This document shows, in pieces, positions 6,581-13,682 of a stretch of DNA of 13,707 nucleotides. The translations under genes were made by a program, and so were the position numbers. The notes beneath the pieces were generated by a model. The model was not told where the DNA came from. It saw nothing but the letters and a program-made list of their open reading frames with translations, and did not search any database. The DNA is taken from the NCBI GenBank assembly GCA_017427625.1, contig JAFRSL010000053.1, positions 1 through 13,707 of the forward strand, written 5' to 3'. This DNA is from Synergistaceae bacterium. Lineage in GTDB: Bacteria > Synergistota > Synergistia > Synergistales > Aminobacteriaceae. Position 1 is the stretch's first letter. The number at the start of each line of letters is the position of its first letter.

Positions 6581-8237
6581 TCTCGTCATTAGTGGCCGTA
6601 TTCGTTGACATCTTCGAGAGAATCTCACGGATACGGCGTTCTGCCCTCAATGCCTCAAGACCCTCGCAAATCCTTTCCCATTTCTCGCGCTCATTAAGCC
6701 CTTTCATCTCGGAAAGGAATATTTCACCTCTCGCAATGATGCCGATTTTCGAGGTCTCGCCTATAGTCCGCCAAGTGTCAGAAACTTCAGGCCCGTCGGA
6801 AAGTATACATTCAGCAACGGAAACAGCCTCGTCGTCCGTGAGAAGCCCGCGAATTTCTCCAGCCTTAACGCTTATTCTGCACTCTGAGTATTTCATGAGC
6901 ATTGCACAGAATGCGCACTCTAATCCGTTGTCGATTGTCGCGGACTGTTGAGCTTTCTGCTTGCTCTGTGAAACTTTCCCACCATTGCTGCCTAATATCC
7001 GTCGTCTTACCTCGTCAGGAGGGAGCATCATGATCCCGCTCAGGCTTCCCAAGTATCTCAGAGCCTCGTCAGCACCAATCCTTTTAACACCGTCCCAGAG
7101 TTCCCGGAGTGCAGTCTTCCTCCTCAATTCGTCCTCAAGCTCCGGCCTCAACATCTCTATGTGATAGGGTATCAATGGCAGAGCGTTATTAAGGCAGTTC
7201 ACGAAACTCTCGGGGGGATTTTGACGGAGGAAGTCATCTGGGTCTTTCCCGTCGGGCAAAGTTATGACCCTGACATCTAGGCCGTTCTCAGCAAGAATAT
7301 ACATTCCTCTGAGTGCAGCTTTCTGGCCAGCTTGGTCGCCGTCGTAGCATATGTAGCACCTGTCAGCAAAACGTTTCAATAATCCCGCCTGTTCAGCCGT
7401 TAATGACGTACCCAATGACGCGACGGTCTCACGGAATCCGGCCATGTGGAGCCTCAAAGTGTCCATGTAGCCCTCGCAGAGTATGCTGTAACCCTTCTCG
7501 CGGATATAGCTCCCTGCGGTGTTTAGCATGTAGAGGTTGCTTCGCTTCTTGTAGGTATCACTTTCGGGGGAGTTGATGTATTTTGCGCCGACATCGGGAA
7601 GTATTGCCCTTCCTCCGAATGCAACGATCCTTCCAGCCAAGTCCCTCACAGGAAACATGACCCGTCCACGAAATCTGTCATAGATACCGCGCTCGCCCTG
7701 AACGACAAGCCCTGCACTGAGCATCGTCTTTTCATCAACGCCTCTTTTCGCAAGATTGTTGATGAGGTCATTCCACGAGTCAGGAGCGTAACCAAGCCCG
7801 AAAGTCCCAGAATTTTCAGCAGTGATTCCGCGAGTCTCAAGGTAAGCCCGCCCTGCCGGAAGACGTTTGAGGCAGTACGTGAAATATTCCTGAGCCATGT
7901 TGAGGACATCGTAGACGCTCTTACCGTTTCGTTGCCCGTCGGAAATTCCGTAGCTCTTGGGGTTTATTCCGGCCTCCTCTGCGAGAAGCGAGACGGTTTC
8001 GGGGAAGGTTAGATTCTTCGTCTTCATCACGAACGTGAAAATATCACCGCTCTCATGGCACGCGAAGCAGTAGTAGCTCTGCGAATCCGGGTATACGTGA
8101 AATGACGGGGATTTGTCGTCGTGGAATGGACATAAGCCACTCCAGCCTCGTCCAGTCCGGCGGAGTGTTACAGTTTGGCCTATGATGTCCTCGATTCGGA
8201 GGGTGCTTTTGATTTTCTCGGTTAAGTCATTTCGCAT
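6531..8237 (-). CDS. dnaG: DNA primase DnaG
   Basis: DnaG makes RNA primers for replication at the fork together with the DnaB helicase. The 568-aa protein has the full order: the CHC2 zinc domain with C36, H39, C57 and C60 (CPFH...YYCFACHESGD), then the primase core with YDRFRGRVMFPVRD (186-199), and the TOPRIM acidic residues in LCEGYMD (253-259), YDGDQAG (298-304) and DGKDPDD (329-335). A divergent C-terminal helicase-binding region follows (about 430-568). The ATG at 8237 has no Shine-Dalgarno sequence and lies within about 6-12 bases of candidate -10 boxes, so the mRNA may be leaderless. The gene stands alone here; rpoD, often next to dnaG, is not adjacent. Its 3' end overlaps apbE by 50 bp. 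Confidence 0.96.
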   Translation of the reverse strand: MRNDLTEKIKSTLRIEDIIGQTVTLRRTGRGWSGLCPFHDDKSPSFHVYPDSQSYYCFACHESGDIFTFVMKTKNLTFPETVSLLAEEAGINPKSYGISDGQRNGKSVYDVLNMAQEYFTYCLKRLPAGRAYLETRGITAENSGTFGLGYAPDSWNDLINNLAKRGVDEKTMLSAGLVVQGERGIYDRFRGRVMFPVRDLAGRIVAFGGRAILPDVGAKYINSPESDTYKKRSNLYMLNTAGSYIREKGYSILCEGYMDTLRLHMAGFRETVASLGTSLTAEQAGLLKRFADRCYICYDGDQAGQKAALRGMYILAENGLDVRVITLPDGKDPDDFLRQNPPESFVNCLNNALPLIPYHIEMLRPELEDELRRKTALRELWDGVKRIGADEALRYLGSLSGIMMLPPDEVRRRILGSNGGKVSQSKQKAQQSATIDNGLECAFCAMLMKYSECRISVKAGEIRGLLTDDEAVSVAECILSDGPEVSDTWRTIGETSKIGIIARGEIFLSEMKGLNEREKWERICEGLEALRAERRIREILSKMSTNTATNDEIMELSNLKRKLPGLRI

Positions 8238-8243
8238 TTTGCC

Positions 8244-8254
8244 ATTATAATATA
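8244..8254. promoter_or_regulatory. Overlapping divergent -10 elements for dnaG and the LmeA-like gene
   Basis: On the + strand TATAAT is at 8246-8251, about 31 bp before the TTG start at 8283. On the - strand the same bases give TATAAT (8249 to 8244), TATTAT (8252 to 8247) or TATATT (8254 to 8249), all within about 6-12 bases of the dnaG ATG. Transcription of dnaG would thus begin at or within about five bases of its start codon. No clear -35 box is seen. Confidence 0.55.
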
Positions 8255-8282
8255 GGCATCAAAATGGAAAGGAGATATTACC

Positions 8283-9008
8283 TTGCGTAAAATATTCACA
8301 GCATTAGTTCTTGTTTTTATGATTTCGTTTCCGTCATTTGCTGACCCAGTAGACGATCTTCTCGCTTACTACGTCGGGAAATTCGGCGTTGAGAAGGGTG
8401 AAATTCTTGTTGACGCTCTTCCCGATGAGACAGGGCATTTCGGCGACATCTACATGTCATTGAGGGGCCTCATGGTTGAAGACCTTAGGCTCGACAATGT
8501 AACCGTCAGGATGAAGGGCGTGCAGTTCAACGAGCCTTCAAACTGGAAAGCCGGAAACGTCGAGTGCAAAGAAGCAATCTCAGTCCAAGCAGTCGCGGAA
8601 ATCTTCGAGAACGACATCAACAAAGCCATCGCCGCAAAGACATTCGGGGACGGAAAAGACGAGTGGCATGACTTGTCGCTCGCAATAAAGCCGTCAGGAT
8701 TGTCTGGGAAGGGCTACTACAAGTTCGGGATACTCGACATTCTGATTGAGATTGACAGCGGCCTCAGAATCGTGAAGGGGAAAGAGCTTTGGCTCAAAGA
8801 CCCGAAGGTCAAGATCAACAAGATGAATCTCCCCGACTACGTAACGAAGCAGGCACTCGGAAAGATTCAGCCTCTCGTTAATCTCAATGATTTCCCGATG
8901 CCGTTGAGCCTCAACAAAGTCGAACTCAAGAAGGGAAGTGCCGTCCTCTCATCGCGCAACCTCCCTAAGCCTCTGCCTAGTGGCCTGAGATACACGTACA
9001 CGAAATAG
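8283..9008 (+). CDS. Secreted LmeA/DUF2993-like protein (possible lipid-binding fold)
   Basis: A 241-aa exported protein. The signal peptide (MRKIFTALVLVFMISFPSFA, cleavage before DP) is clear. The mature part alternates amphipathic beta strands and short helices. It includes SLRGLMVEDLRLDNVTVRMK (about 59-78) and a region around KAIAAKTFGDGKDEWHDLSL, which resembles LmeA/DUF2993 proteins; that family is thought to have a TULIP-like lipid-binding fold. The role in this organism is unknown; binding of lipid or envelope glycolipid in the periplasm is inference only. The start is TTG, supported by AAAGGAG (8268-8274) 8 nt upstream and by a signal peptide that begins exactly there. The DUF4153 membrane protein follows 11 bp downstream, probably in the same operon. 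Confidence 0.7.
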   Translation: MRKIFTALVLVFMISFPSFADPVDDLLAYYVGKFGVEKGEILVDALPDETGHFGDIYMSLRGLMVEDLRLDNVTVRMKGVQFNEPSNWKAGNVECKEAISVQAVAEIFENDINKAIAAKTFGDGKDEWHDLSLAIKPSGLSGKGYYKFGILDILIEIDSGLRIVKGKELWLKDPKVKINKMNLPDYVTKQALGKIQPLVNLNDFPMPLSLNKVELKKGSAVLSSRNLPKPLPSGLRYTYTK

Positions 9009-9019
9009 CGGGTTGAATC

Positions 9020-10498
9020 ATGAACAGAACAGACAGGAACAGATATATCTGCGTCGCAATCTCGGCAATGGTACAGGGCATTCTTCTAGGGGTTTATGCG
9101 CTCGTAACGTCAGGACTTCCGGCACTCTCATTGTTGAGGATAACCCCTCCTAAATTCCTAAACGCTATGCCTCTCACGGTGATATGCCTTGTACCGCTTG
9201 CGTTTTGGCTCTCACAGGAACATTGGGGTCGCCGTCTCTGGAATTTTCTCACTGGGCTGACGCTTGTGTTGCTTGCGCTTTGGGGGTATCGAGTTTGGTC
9301 ATTCGGGAGCTTCGATGCAATGACCTCACAGAAAGCTGACCTAATCCGAATATCGCTCGCGGTCTTCCTTATAGTGCCGTTCTTCCAGTGCAGGATTGCC
9401 TCGTGGAGCTGGAAATGCCCATACAGTGATATATTTTTCCAGCTATGCAGAAATCTGTTCCTTCTGTTCCAAGCGTCGATAGTAATCGCGGTATTCTGGG
9501 GACTACTCATAACAGCCGGATTACTGTTCGACATTGTTGGACTTCACGCCGTCCCATTGCTCATAATCAACCCATTGTGTGCCGTCCCGCTGACGACAAT
9601 CACAATAGCGGTCTCAATCTCGGTGGCAATAAAGCACCCTGGAATAGACTCGCTCGGACGGTGGCTGCTTGCGGTTCTTGCGTGGCTGTTACCGTTCTTC
9701 TCGATACTGTCATTAGCGTTCCTGGTATGCCTGTTCTGGGGCGGAAGCTCCGGGCTTAGTTCTCTTTGGAACACTGGGCAGGCTTCGACGTTGATGTTAC
9801 TCCTTCAGGCTGGGACGATAATCCTCGCAAATGCTTCATGGCTAGACGGTTCAAAGACAGCATTCAGGACTAGGAGCATCGACATTCTCGCGGAAATATC
9901 GCTTCTCTGCCTCCCGGTCTACTCTGTATTGTGCCTATACTCGCTGAACCTGAGAATATCGCAGTACGGTCTCACGACTGACAGGGTACAGGCAGTATTC
10001 CTCGCTGTAACTTCAGGGATATGGGGAGTTGCTTACGCCGGGACTGTTATCGCGCGTAATTGGCCGCTCTCGATTGGTCGTGTGAACATCGCGTGCGTTC
10101 TGTTCATGTCAGTGATAGTCCTGCTGATGAACTCGCCGGTACTTGACCCTTTGAGGCTTTCGGCTGAGGATCAAGTTTCAAGGCTGAAGTCAGGAGAGGT
10201 AAGCCCTGAAGATTTCGACTACGCCTATCTTGCATCATTGGGACGTTACGGGAGAACCCAGCTCGAACGCCTAAGCTCTGATGACGAAACTGTAAACGCA
10301 CCGTCCGAGATTTCTCATGAAGGCATAATCATGGTGTTCAGCCCCTCGAAAGTCCAGCTCCTCAGTCAAGACCGCTCACTAATCGGGACGATTTACGGAT
10401 ACTTCCCGCCCGCAGTGAGCCGATCTGTGAGGACAGTACCGTTGCCGCCGGACTACGAGATTGACGGCAACATTTACCGCCCCGAATATTCGCGCTGA
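9020..10498 (+). CDS. DUF4153-family polytopic membrane protein
   Basis: A 492-aa inner-membrane protein with about 11 hydrophobic segments between residues 10 and 370, followed by a soluble C-terminal tail. The tail start carries the block best known from DUF4153 proteins: LDPLRLSAEDQVSRLKSG followed by EDFDYAYLASLGRYGRTQLE (about 375-416). The preceding YGLTTDRVQAVFLAV is also typical. No biochemical function is established for this family as far as I know. The last 70 residues include FSPSKVQLLSQDRSLIG, where no motif is recognised. It follows the LmeA-like gene by 11 bp with only a weak GGGTTGA as ribosome site, so co-transcription and coupling are likely. Its stop codon abuts the stop of the opposite gene with no gap. 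Confidence 0.75.
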   Translation: MNRTDRNRYICVAISAMVQGILLGVYALVTSGLPALSLLRITPPKFLNAMPLTVICLVPLAFWLSQEHWGRRLWNFLTGLTLVLLALWGYRVWSFGSFDAMTSQKADLIRISLAVFLIVPFFQCRIASWSWKCPYSDIFFQLCRNLFLLFQASIVIAVFWGLLITAGLLFDIVGLHAVPLLIINPLCAVPLTTITIAVSISVAIKHPGIDSLGRWLLAVLAWLLPFFSILSLAFLVCLFWGGSSGLSSLWNTGQASTLMLLLQAGTIILANASWLDGSKTAFRTRSIDILAEISLLCLPVYSVLCLYSLNLRISQYGLTTDRVQAVFLAVTSGIWGVAYAGTVIARNWPLSIGRVNIACVLFMSVIVLLMNSPVLDPLRLSAEDQVSRLKSGEVSPEDFDYAYLASLGRYGRTQLERLSSDDETVNAPSEISHEGIIMVFSPSKVQLLSQDRSLIGTIYGYFPPAVSRSVRTVPLPPDYEIDGNIYRPEYSR

Positions 10499-12397
10499 TT
10501 ACTTGGAGAACATGTCGGGGTAAAGCGGTATCCATGCCCTTGACTGTATCAATCCAGCGTCGAGGTAGACAGCAAGCATTGACCTTCCCGGATAGCCCGA
10601 TGACGATAATTCTTCGGGCAGGGGAATCTGAATCTGCATGTGCGTCCTCTGAACTGGGAGTTCGAGAGTGTTGCCGAGTGCGTAGAGCGTCTTTCCGCCG
10701 GTAAATGAGCTTGCCCGCAAGAGACCCAATGACGGAATATCACGCGCGTAAACGTCAAGTTCAAGCCCGTTGAGTATGCAGAACTTCAGGAGCATCAGCA
10801 TGTCCTCGTCGGTGAATGGGATCGAGGCGTCAACGATTATATTCGTCAGCGTCTCCCTGTGTAACAGCCACACTGACGCAAGTACGCTCTGAACGTCCCT
10901 TCCTGATGTTACCTGAGACGGCCTAGCGTTAAGCGGGAAGAGTGTTCCTCTCGGTACTGGCATGTGGAACAGTACGGCGTCGAACGTTCGGGGTCTCTGC
11001 CAGATCACGTTGCATCGCATGTTGCGGTCATTCCAGACTGACTGGGCGACGATTCGGGCGTTGTTGGCGTAGTGCATGAAAGGCGACATCAAAGCGGCCT
11101 CAAGAACGAAGCTCTCACGGTTCTCGGTATCAGAGGCGATTGATGGGTTGTAGATGCTGAGGAAGCCGGGAACTTCATCGCGGGCGGGCATCATTATGGC
11201 TTTGTAGATTCTTGAGACGCTCATGTCGAACCAGCTTATATCGCCCTCAGATGACTTGAAGAATGTCCATGCGTTGCGTATTCCGTCCCTCCAAGCTCCT
11301 GCGTTTCTGTTAGCGTAAGTACGAGTCCCGAAGTCAACAATGTAGTCGTAAATGTCGCCTTCGTCCGTGAGCACGAAAAGTTCACCAGTCCCAGACCAGA
11401 TTAAATCGCGAGGCTTCCTGATGTTCCTGATGTCGAAATATTCATGGCTTATTACGTTGACGAGGTATACGCGGTCATTCATTCTGTCAGCAACGGCCAG
11501 CCAGTCAGCATAGCACTCAATCGCTACAGGCTCAAAGAGAAAATCCCCGTCCAAAAGCTCAGGCCTCCAGTATCTCACGCGAAGGTCTCCTCTTGCGGTA
11601 CTGTAGAAGGCTATGTTACGTTCTGCTGGATCGGAAACTGCGAAGAGGTTCTCGGCAATGATTTCTGCATCGCTCACAACAACTGAGGGAAGTGTTGCAA
11701 CGTAGTCGGCTGAAACGTTCGGTTCACTGAGGCGTGATGATGCGAAGGAATACATGTCGCCGTCATCGTTGAAGATTCGGAACGTCCCGTCGCCCATAGG
11801 GATAGCGATTACGGGCGATTGCACTCCGACTTCACGCATGCTGCCTGTTCCGCCCAAGAAGTTGCGGCCGTCCTGTCGAATGTAAATCTTGTCGCCGAAC
11901 TGATCAGGAATGCAGATAGTGTTCCCCAAGGACCTTGCTTTTCCGAGTCCCCGAATGCTGAACGGGCGCGTGTAACCAGTGTTCCATTCAGATTGTACGT
12001 TGGACTCTGAGTAACGCCACGAGACAGGAATCGGTGCAGTTCCCAAAACCGAACGAAGAACTCCGTCCTGTTCGTCAAAGTTGCGTTTTATTCGCGGTGC
12101 TGAGACATCGAGGGGGCGGACTTCAAGGTAGCCGTTAAGGGAGGTCATGGCCTCGTCTGTGTAGCCCATGCGGTTCAGGTTTAAGGCTGCGAGGAGGTAG
12201 TAGTCGACCATGTATGTGTTCTGGCGGATTGCTTGGTCGAGGTAGACTTGAGCGTCCCTGTAGTCGCGCCTCATGAAGTGAATGTATGCGTTGTTGAAGT
12301 AACGTTCGGCCTCGTCAATGTCTGCTCGCGGAACTTCTGCGGATTTAGCCGGAACTGCGAGCGTCAAAAGCAGCAGTGCTGTGAGAAATTTTCGCAT
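10499..12397 (-). CDS. Large secreted protein with TPR and beta-propeller-like repeats
   Basis: A 632-aa protein not recognised as a named family. It begins with a Sec signal peptide (MRKFLTALLLLTLAVPAKSA). TPR-like helices follow at about 25-95 (ERYFNNAYIHFMRRDYRDAQ, then ALNLNRMGYTDEAM). The middle (about 140-400) has repeated short strands of the kind NTICIPDQFGDKIYI, DWLAVADRMNDRVYLVN and GELFVLTDEGDIYDY, resembling NHL/PQQ-type propeller blades. The region about 470-575 (NIIVDASIPFTD, GLELDVYA, ASSFTGGKTLYAL) vaguely resembles the end of a von Willebrand A domain, but without a clear metal-binding DxSxS motif. A beta-rich tail follows. The start is set by AAGGAG at 12412-12407, 9 nt upstream. 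A periplasmic or surface scaffold or binding role is inferred only. Confidence 0.7.
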   Translation of the reverse strand: MRKFLTALLLLTLAVPAKSAEVPRADIDEAERYFNNAYIHFMRRDYRDAQVYLDQAIRQNTYMVDYYLLAALNLNRMGYTDEAMTSLNGYLEVRPLDVSAPRIKRNFDEQDGVLRSVLGTAPIPVSWRYSESNVQSEWNTGYTRPFSIRGLGKARSLGNTICIPDQFGDKIYIRQDGRNFLGGTGSMREVGVQSPVIAIPMGDGTFRIFNDDGDMYSFASSRLSEPNVSADYVATLPSVVVSDAEIIAENLFAVSDPAERNIAFYSTARGDLRVRYWRPELLDGDFLFEPVAIECYADWLAVADRMNDRVYLVNVISHEYFDIRNIRKPRDLIWSGTGELFVLTDEGDIYDYIVDFGTRTYANRNAGAWRDGIRNAWTFFKSSEGDISWFDMSVSRIYKAIMMPARDEVPGFLSIYNPSIASDTENRESFVLEAALMSPFMHYANNARIVAQSVWNDRNMRCNVIWQRPRTFDAVLFHMPVPRGTLFPLNARPSQVTSGRDVQSVLASVWLLHRETLTNIIVDASIPFTDEDMLMLLKFCILNGLELDVYARDIPSLGLLRASSFTGGKTLYALGNTLELPVQRTHMQIQIPLPEELSSSGYPGRSMLAVYLDAGLIQSRAWIPLYPDMFSK

Positions 12398-12430
12398 TCA
12401 TTAAGTCTCCTTACATTGATATGATTTTGG

Positions 12431-12440
12431 TGATATTATA
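12431..12440. promoter_or_regulatory. Overlapping divergent -10 elements for the propeller and coiled-coil genes
   Basis: On the + strand TGATATTAT (12431-12439) is an extended -10 element 28 bp before the coiled-coil gene ATG. On the - strand TATAAT (12440 to 12435) lies about 38 bp before the propeller-protein ATG. The 10-mer TGATATTATA is identical to the one on the - strand at 5542-5533. No good -35 box is visible. Confidence 0.6.
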
Positions 12441-12467
12441 CGCGTGAAAAGAAAGGAAGTAGTCGCA

Positions 12468-13004
12468 ATGAGCGTAGAAAGCATAGAGAGCAGCATTCAG
12501 TCAGCGGAACAGTACAAGATTCGGGCAAAGCGTCAGGAACAGACAGCCCAGCAGATTCAGGAGGCCCAGCGTTCCGAGCAGGTTCAGCAGGAACAGAGGG
12601 TGCAGGCTCAGAGGGCGGAGGAAGTTGACACGTACGACAAGGCAAATCCCGTCGGTACTCAAGCTGAAGGAGTGTACAGCGTATCGCATGATGAGTCAGG
12701 AAATCTCAAAGTGAATTACACTCAGCCCGCCTCAAAGTCAGATAGCGCGGAGGAGTCGGAGTCGTCTTCAACGCCAAAAGCCGAGTCCTCAAAGCCGGCC
12801 GGAGGGGCAGGGGCAACGTCAGCGGTCTCAAGCACAAGCAGCAGCGATGACGATGATGAGATTGAGGAGCTGAAGAAGCAGAGGGACGCAATCCGTCAGC
12901 AGTTGAACAGAGAGGCAAATGAGGATGTTAAGGCACAGCTCAGAACTCAGCTTCAGAGCATTGAGATGCAGATAGCCTTGAAGTCAACGGGGGTTGAGGC
13001 GTAA
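12468..13004 (+). CDS. Hypothetical Gln/Ser-rich coiled-coil protein
   Basis: A 178-aa protein of unknown function with no signal peptide or membrane segment. Residues 1-52 are a Gln/Glu/Arg-rich coiled coil (QQIQEAQRSEQVQQEQRVQA). Residues 53-85 form a short folded-looking block (VDTYDKANPVGTQAEGVYSV, then DESGNLKVNY). Residues 86-126 are a low-complexity Ser/Ala/Pro/Gly linker. Then come four Asp and a second coiled coil (131-171, EIEELKKQRDAIRQQLNREA). The last helix somewhat recalls FlxA-like proteins, but I do not claim that. The start at ATG 12468 is chosen because GGAAG lies 8 nt upstream; the longer GTG frame at 12444 would begin too close to the predicted transcription start. It is divergent from the propeller protein and may share its job. 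Confidence 0.65.
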   Translation: MSVESIESSIQSAEQYKIRAKRQEQTAQQIQEAQRSEQVQQEQRVQAQRAEEVDTYDKANPVGTQAEGVYSVSHDESGNLKVNYTQPASKSDSAEESESSSTPKAESSKPAGGAGATSAVSSTSSSDDDDEIEELKKQRDAIRQQLNREANEDVKAQLRTQLQSIEMQIALKSTGVEA

Positions 13005-13019
13005 TTCGGCTCACGAAAA

Positions 13020-13055
13020 GTGTATCCGCAGAGTTACGAGATTCTGTGGGTACAC
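13020..13055. terminator. Strong hairpin between convergent genes, probable bidirectional terminator
   Basis: GTGTATCCGCAGA (13020-13032) pairs with TCTGTGGGTACAC (13043-13055): 13 pairs including two G-U wobbles, with a 10-nt loop. On the - strand the stem is followed by CTTTTCG as a short U-tract, so it best ends higA transcripts. On the + strand the tract (GATATTTCTC) is weaker. It sits between the coiled-coil gene stop (13004) and the higA stop (13064). Confidence 0.6.
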
Positions 13056-13063
13056 GATATTTC

Positions 13064-13372
13064 TCAGGCATATTCTAATTCTGCATTAACTTTCAGTCTG
13101 GGGCTGTAGTAATTCTGTTGCTTTCGTGCAAGTAAATCCTGCTGAATATCATAGAACAGCATGGCCGAAACTCCGAAGAATCTCCCTAGCTTCTCTGAGA
13201 TTTCAGGTGTGATTTCAGCGTCGTCAGCAAGCAGTGCCCTAATCTCATGTAGAGGTATTCCTGTGCCTTCTGATACTTCTTCTGCCGTCAGGTTCATGGG
13301 TGTCATGAACTCTCCGCCAATATAGTCACTCATGTGTGGCAAGGGTATCAATTCTTCGTATGTGTCTGTCAT
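13064..13372 (-). CDS. higA: HigA-type antitoxin, XRE-family helix-turn-helix
   Basis: A 102-aa DNA-binding antitoxin of the HigA/VapI kind. It should neutralise the HigB ribonuclease and repress its own operon. The core IGGEFMTPMNLTAEEVSEGT followed by GIPLHEIRALLADDAEITPE and ISEKLGRFFGVSAMLFYDIQ (about 18-77) follows the usual HigA order: GE(I/F) opening, HTH, ITPE, RFFG, and a final helix. It lies 25 bp downstream of the toxin reading frame, matching the higBA order (toxin first). The start at 13372 has AAGGA very close upstream and TAGGAG about 12 nt away, so initiation is not ideal; Met14 is an alternative without a better site. The frame is intact even though the toxin frame is interrupted. 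Confidence 0.85.
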   Translation of the reverse strand: MTDTYEELIPLPHMSDYIGGEFMTPMNLTAEEVSEGTGIPLHEIRALLADDAEITPEISEKLGRFFGVSAMLFYDIQQDLLARKQQNYYSPRLKVNAELEYA

Positions 13373-13397
13373 GTTCCTTTTACGCTCCTATCTCGTT

Positions 13398-13682
13398 CTA
13401 GTGGTAATCAACTATTTCAACACCGTCAAAACCGTTATCCCAAACTGTAAAACATATCCTGTACTTGTCATTTATCCTGATGGAATATTGTCCTTCTCTG
13501 TCGCCATGCAGCAATTCAAGCCTGTTAGCGGGCGGTACACGCAGGTCGTTCAGGCATTTAGCTTTGTCCATGTAGATTAACTTCCGCAAAGCTGCCTACT
13601 GAATATCCGGCGGGATACGGCGGGAAAATTGTCTCCTAAATACTTTTGCTGTTTCCTTGTCTGCGAACCCTAGAATAGCCAT
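13398..13682 (-). pseudogene. higB: HigB-type toxin (RelE superfamily) interrupted by an in-frame TAG
   Basis: HigB toxins are ribosome-dependent mRNA nucleases. From ATG 13682 the frame reads MAILGFADKETAKVFRRQFS then RRIPPDIQ, then a TAG at 13598-13596 (codon 29), then AALRKLIYMDKAKCLNDLRV and on to the end. Reading through TAG gives 94 codons, the normal HigB length, with the family core DLRVPPANRLE, GDREGQYSIRINDKYRICF and the terminal EIVDYH. In relatives a Lys codon sits near this place (DIQ-K-A), so a single AAG-to-TAG change would explain it. The rest (13589-13398, 63 aa, possible TTG start) lacks the N-terminal helices. TAG is an ordinary stop for at least five other genes here, so recoding is not assumed. 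Sequencing error and weak suppression remain possible. Confidence 0.8.

Noticed and set aside
11010..11160. True von Willebrand A domain in the propeller protein
   Set aside because: Only the late-strand pattern (STGG-like) is seen; the DxSxS metal site and the typical DG motif are not clear.
13596..13598. TAG in higB read as pyrrolysine or another recoded amino acid
   Set aside because: TAG ends flgG, flgH, the glycerate kinase, the ROK kinase and dnaG here, and no pyl genes are in the window. A nonsense mutation is simpler.
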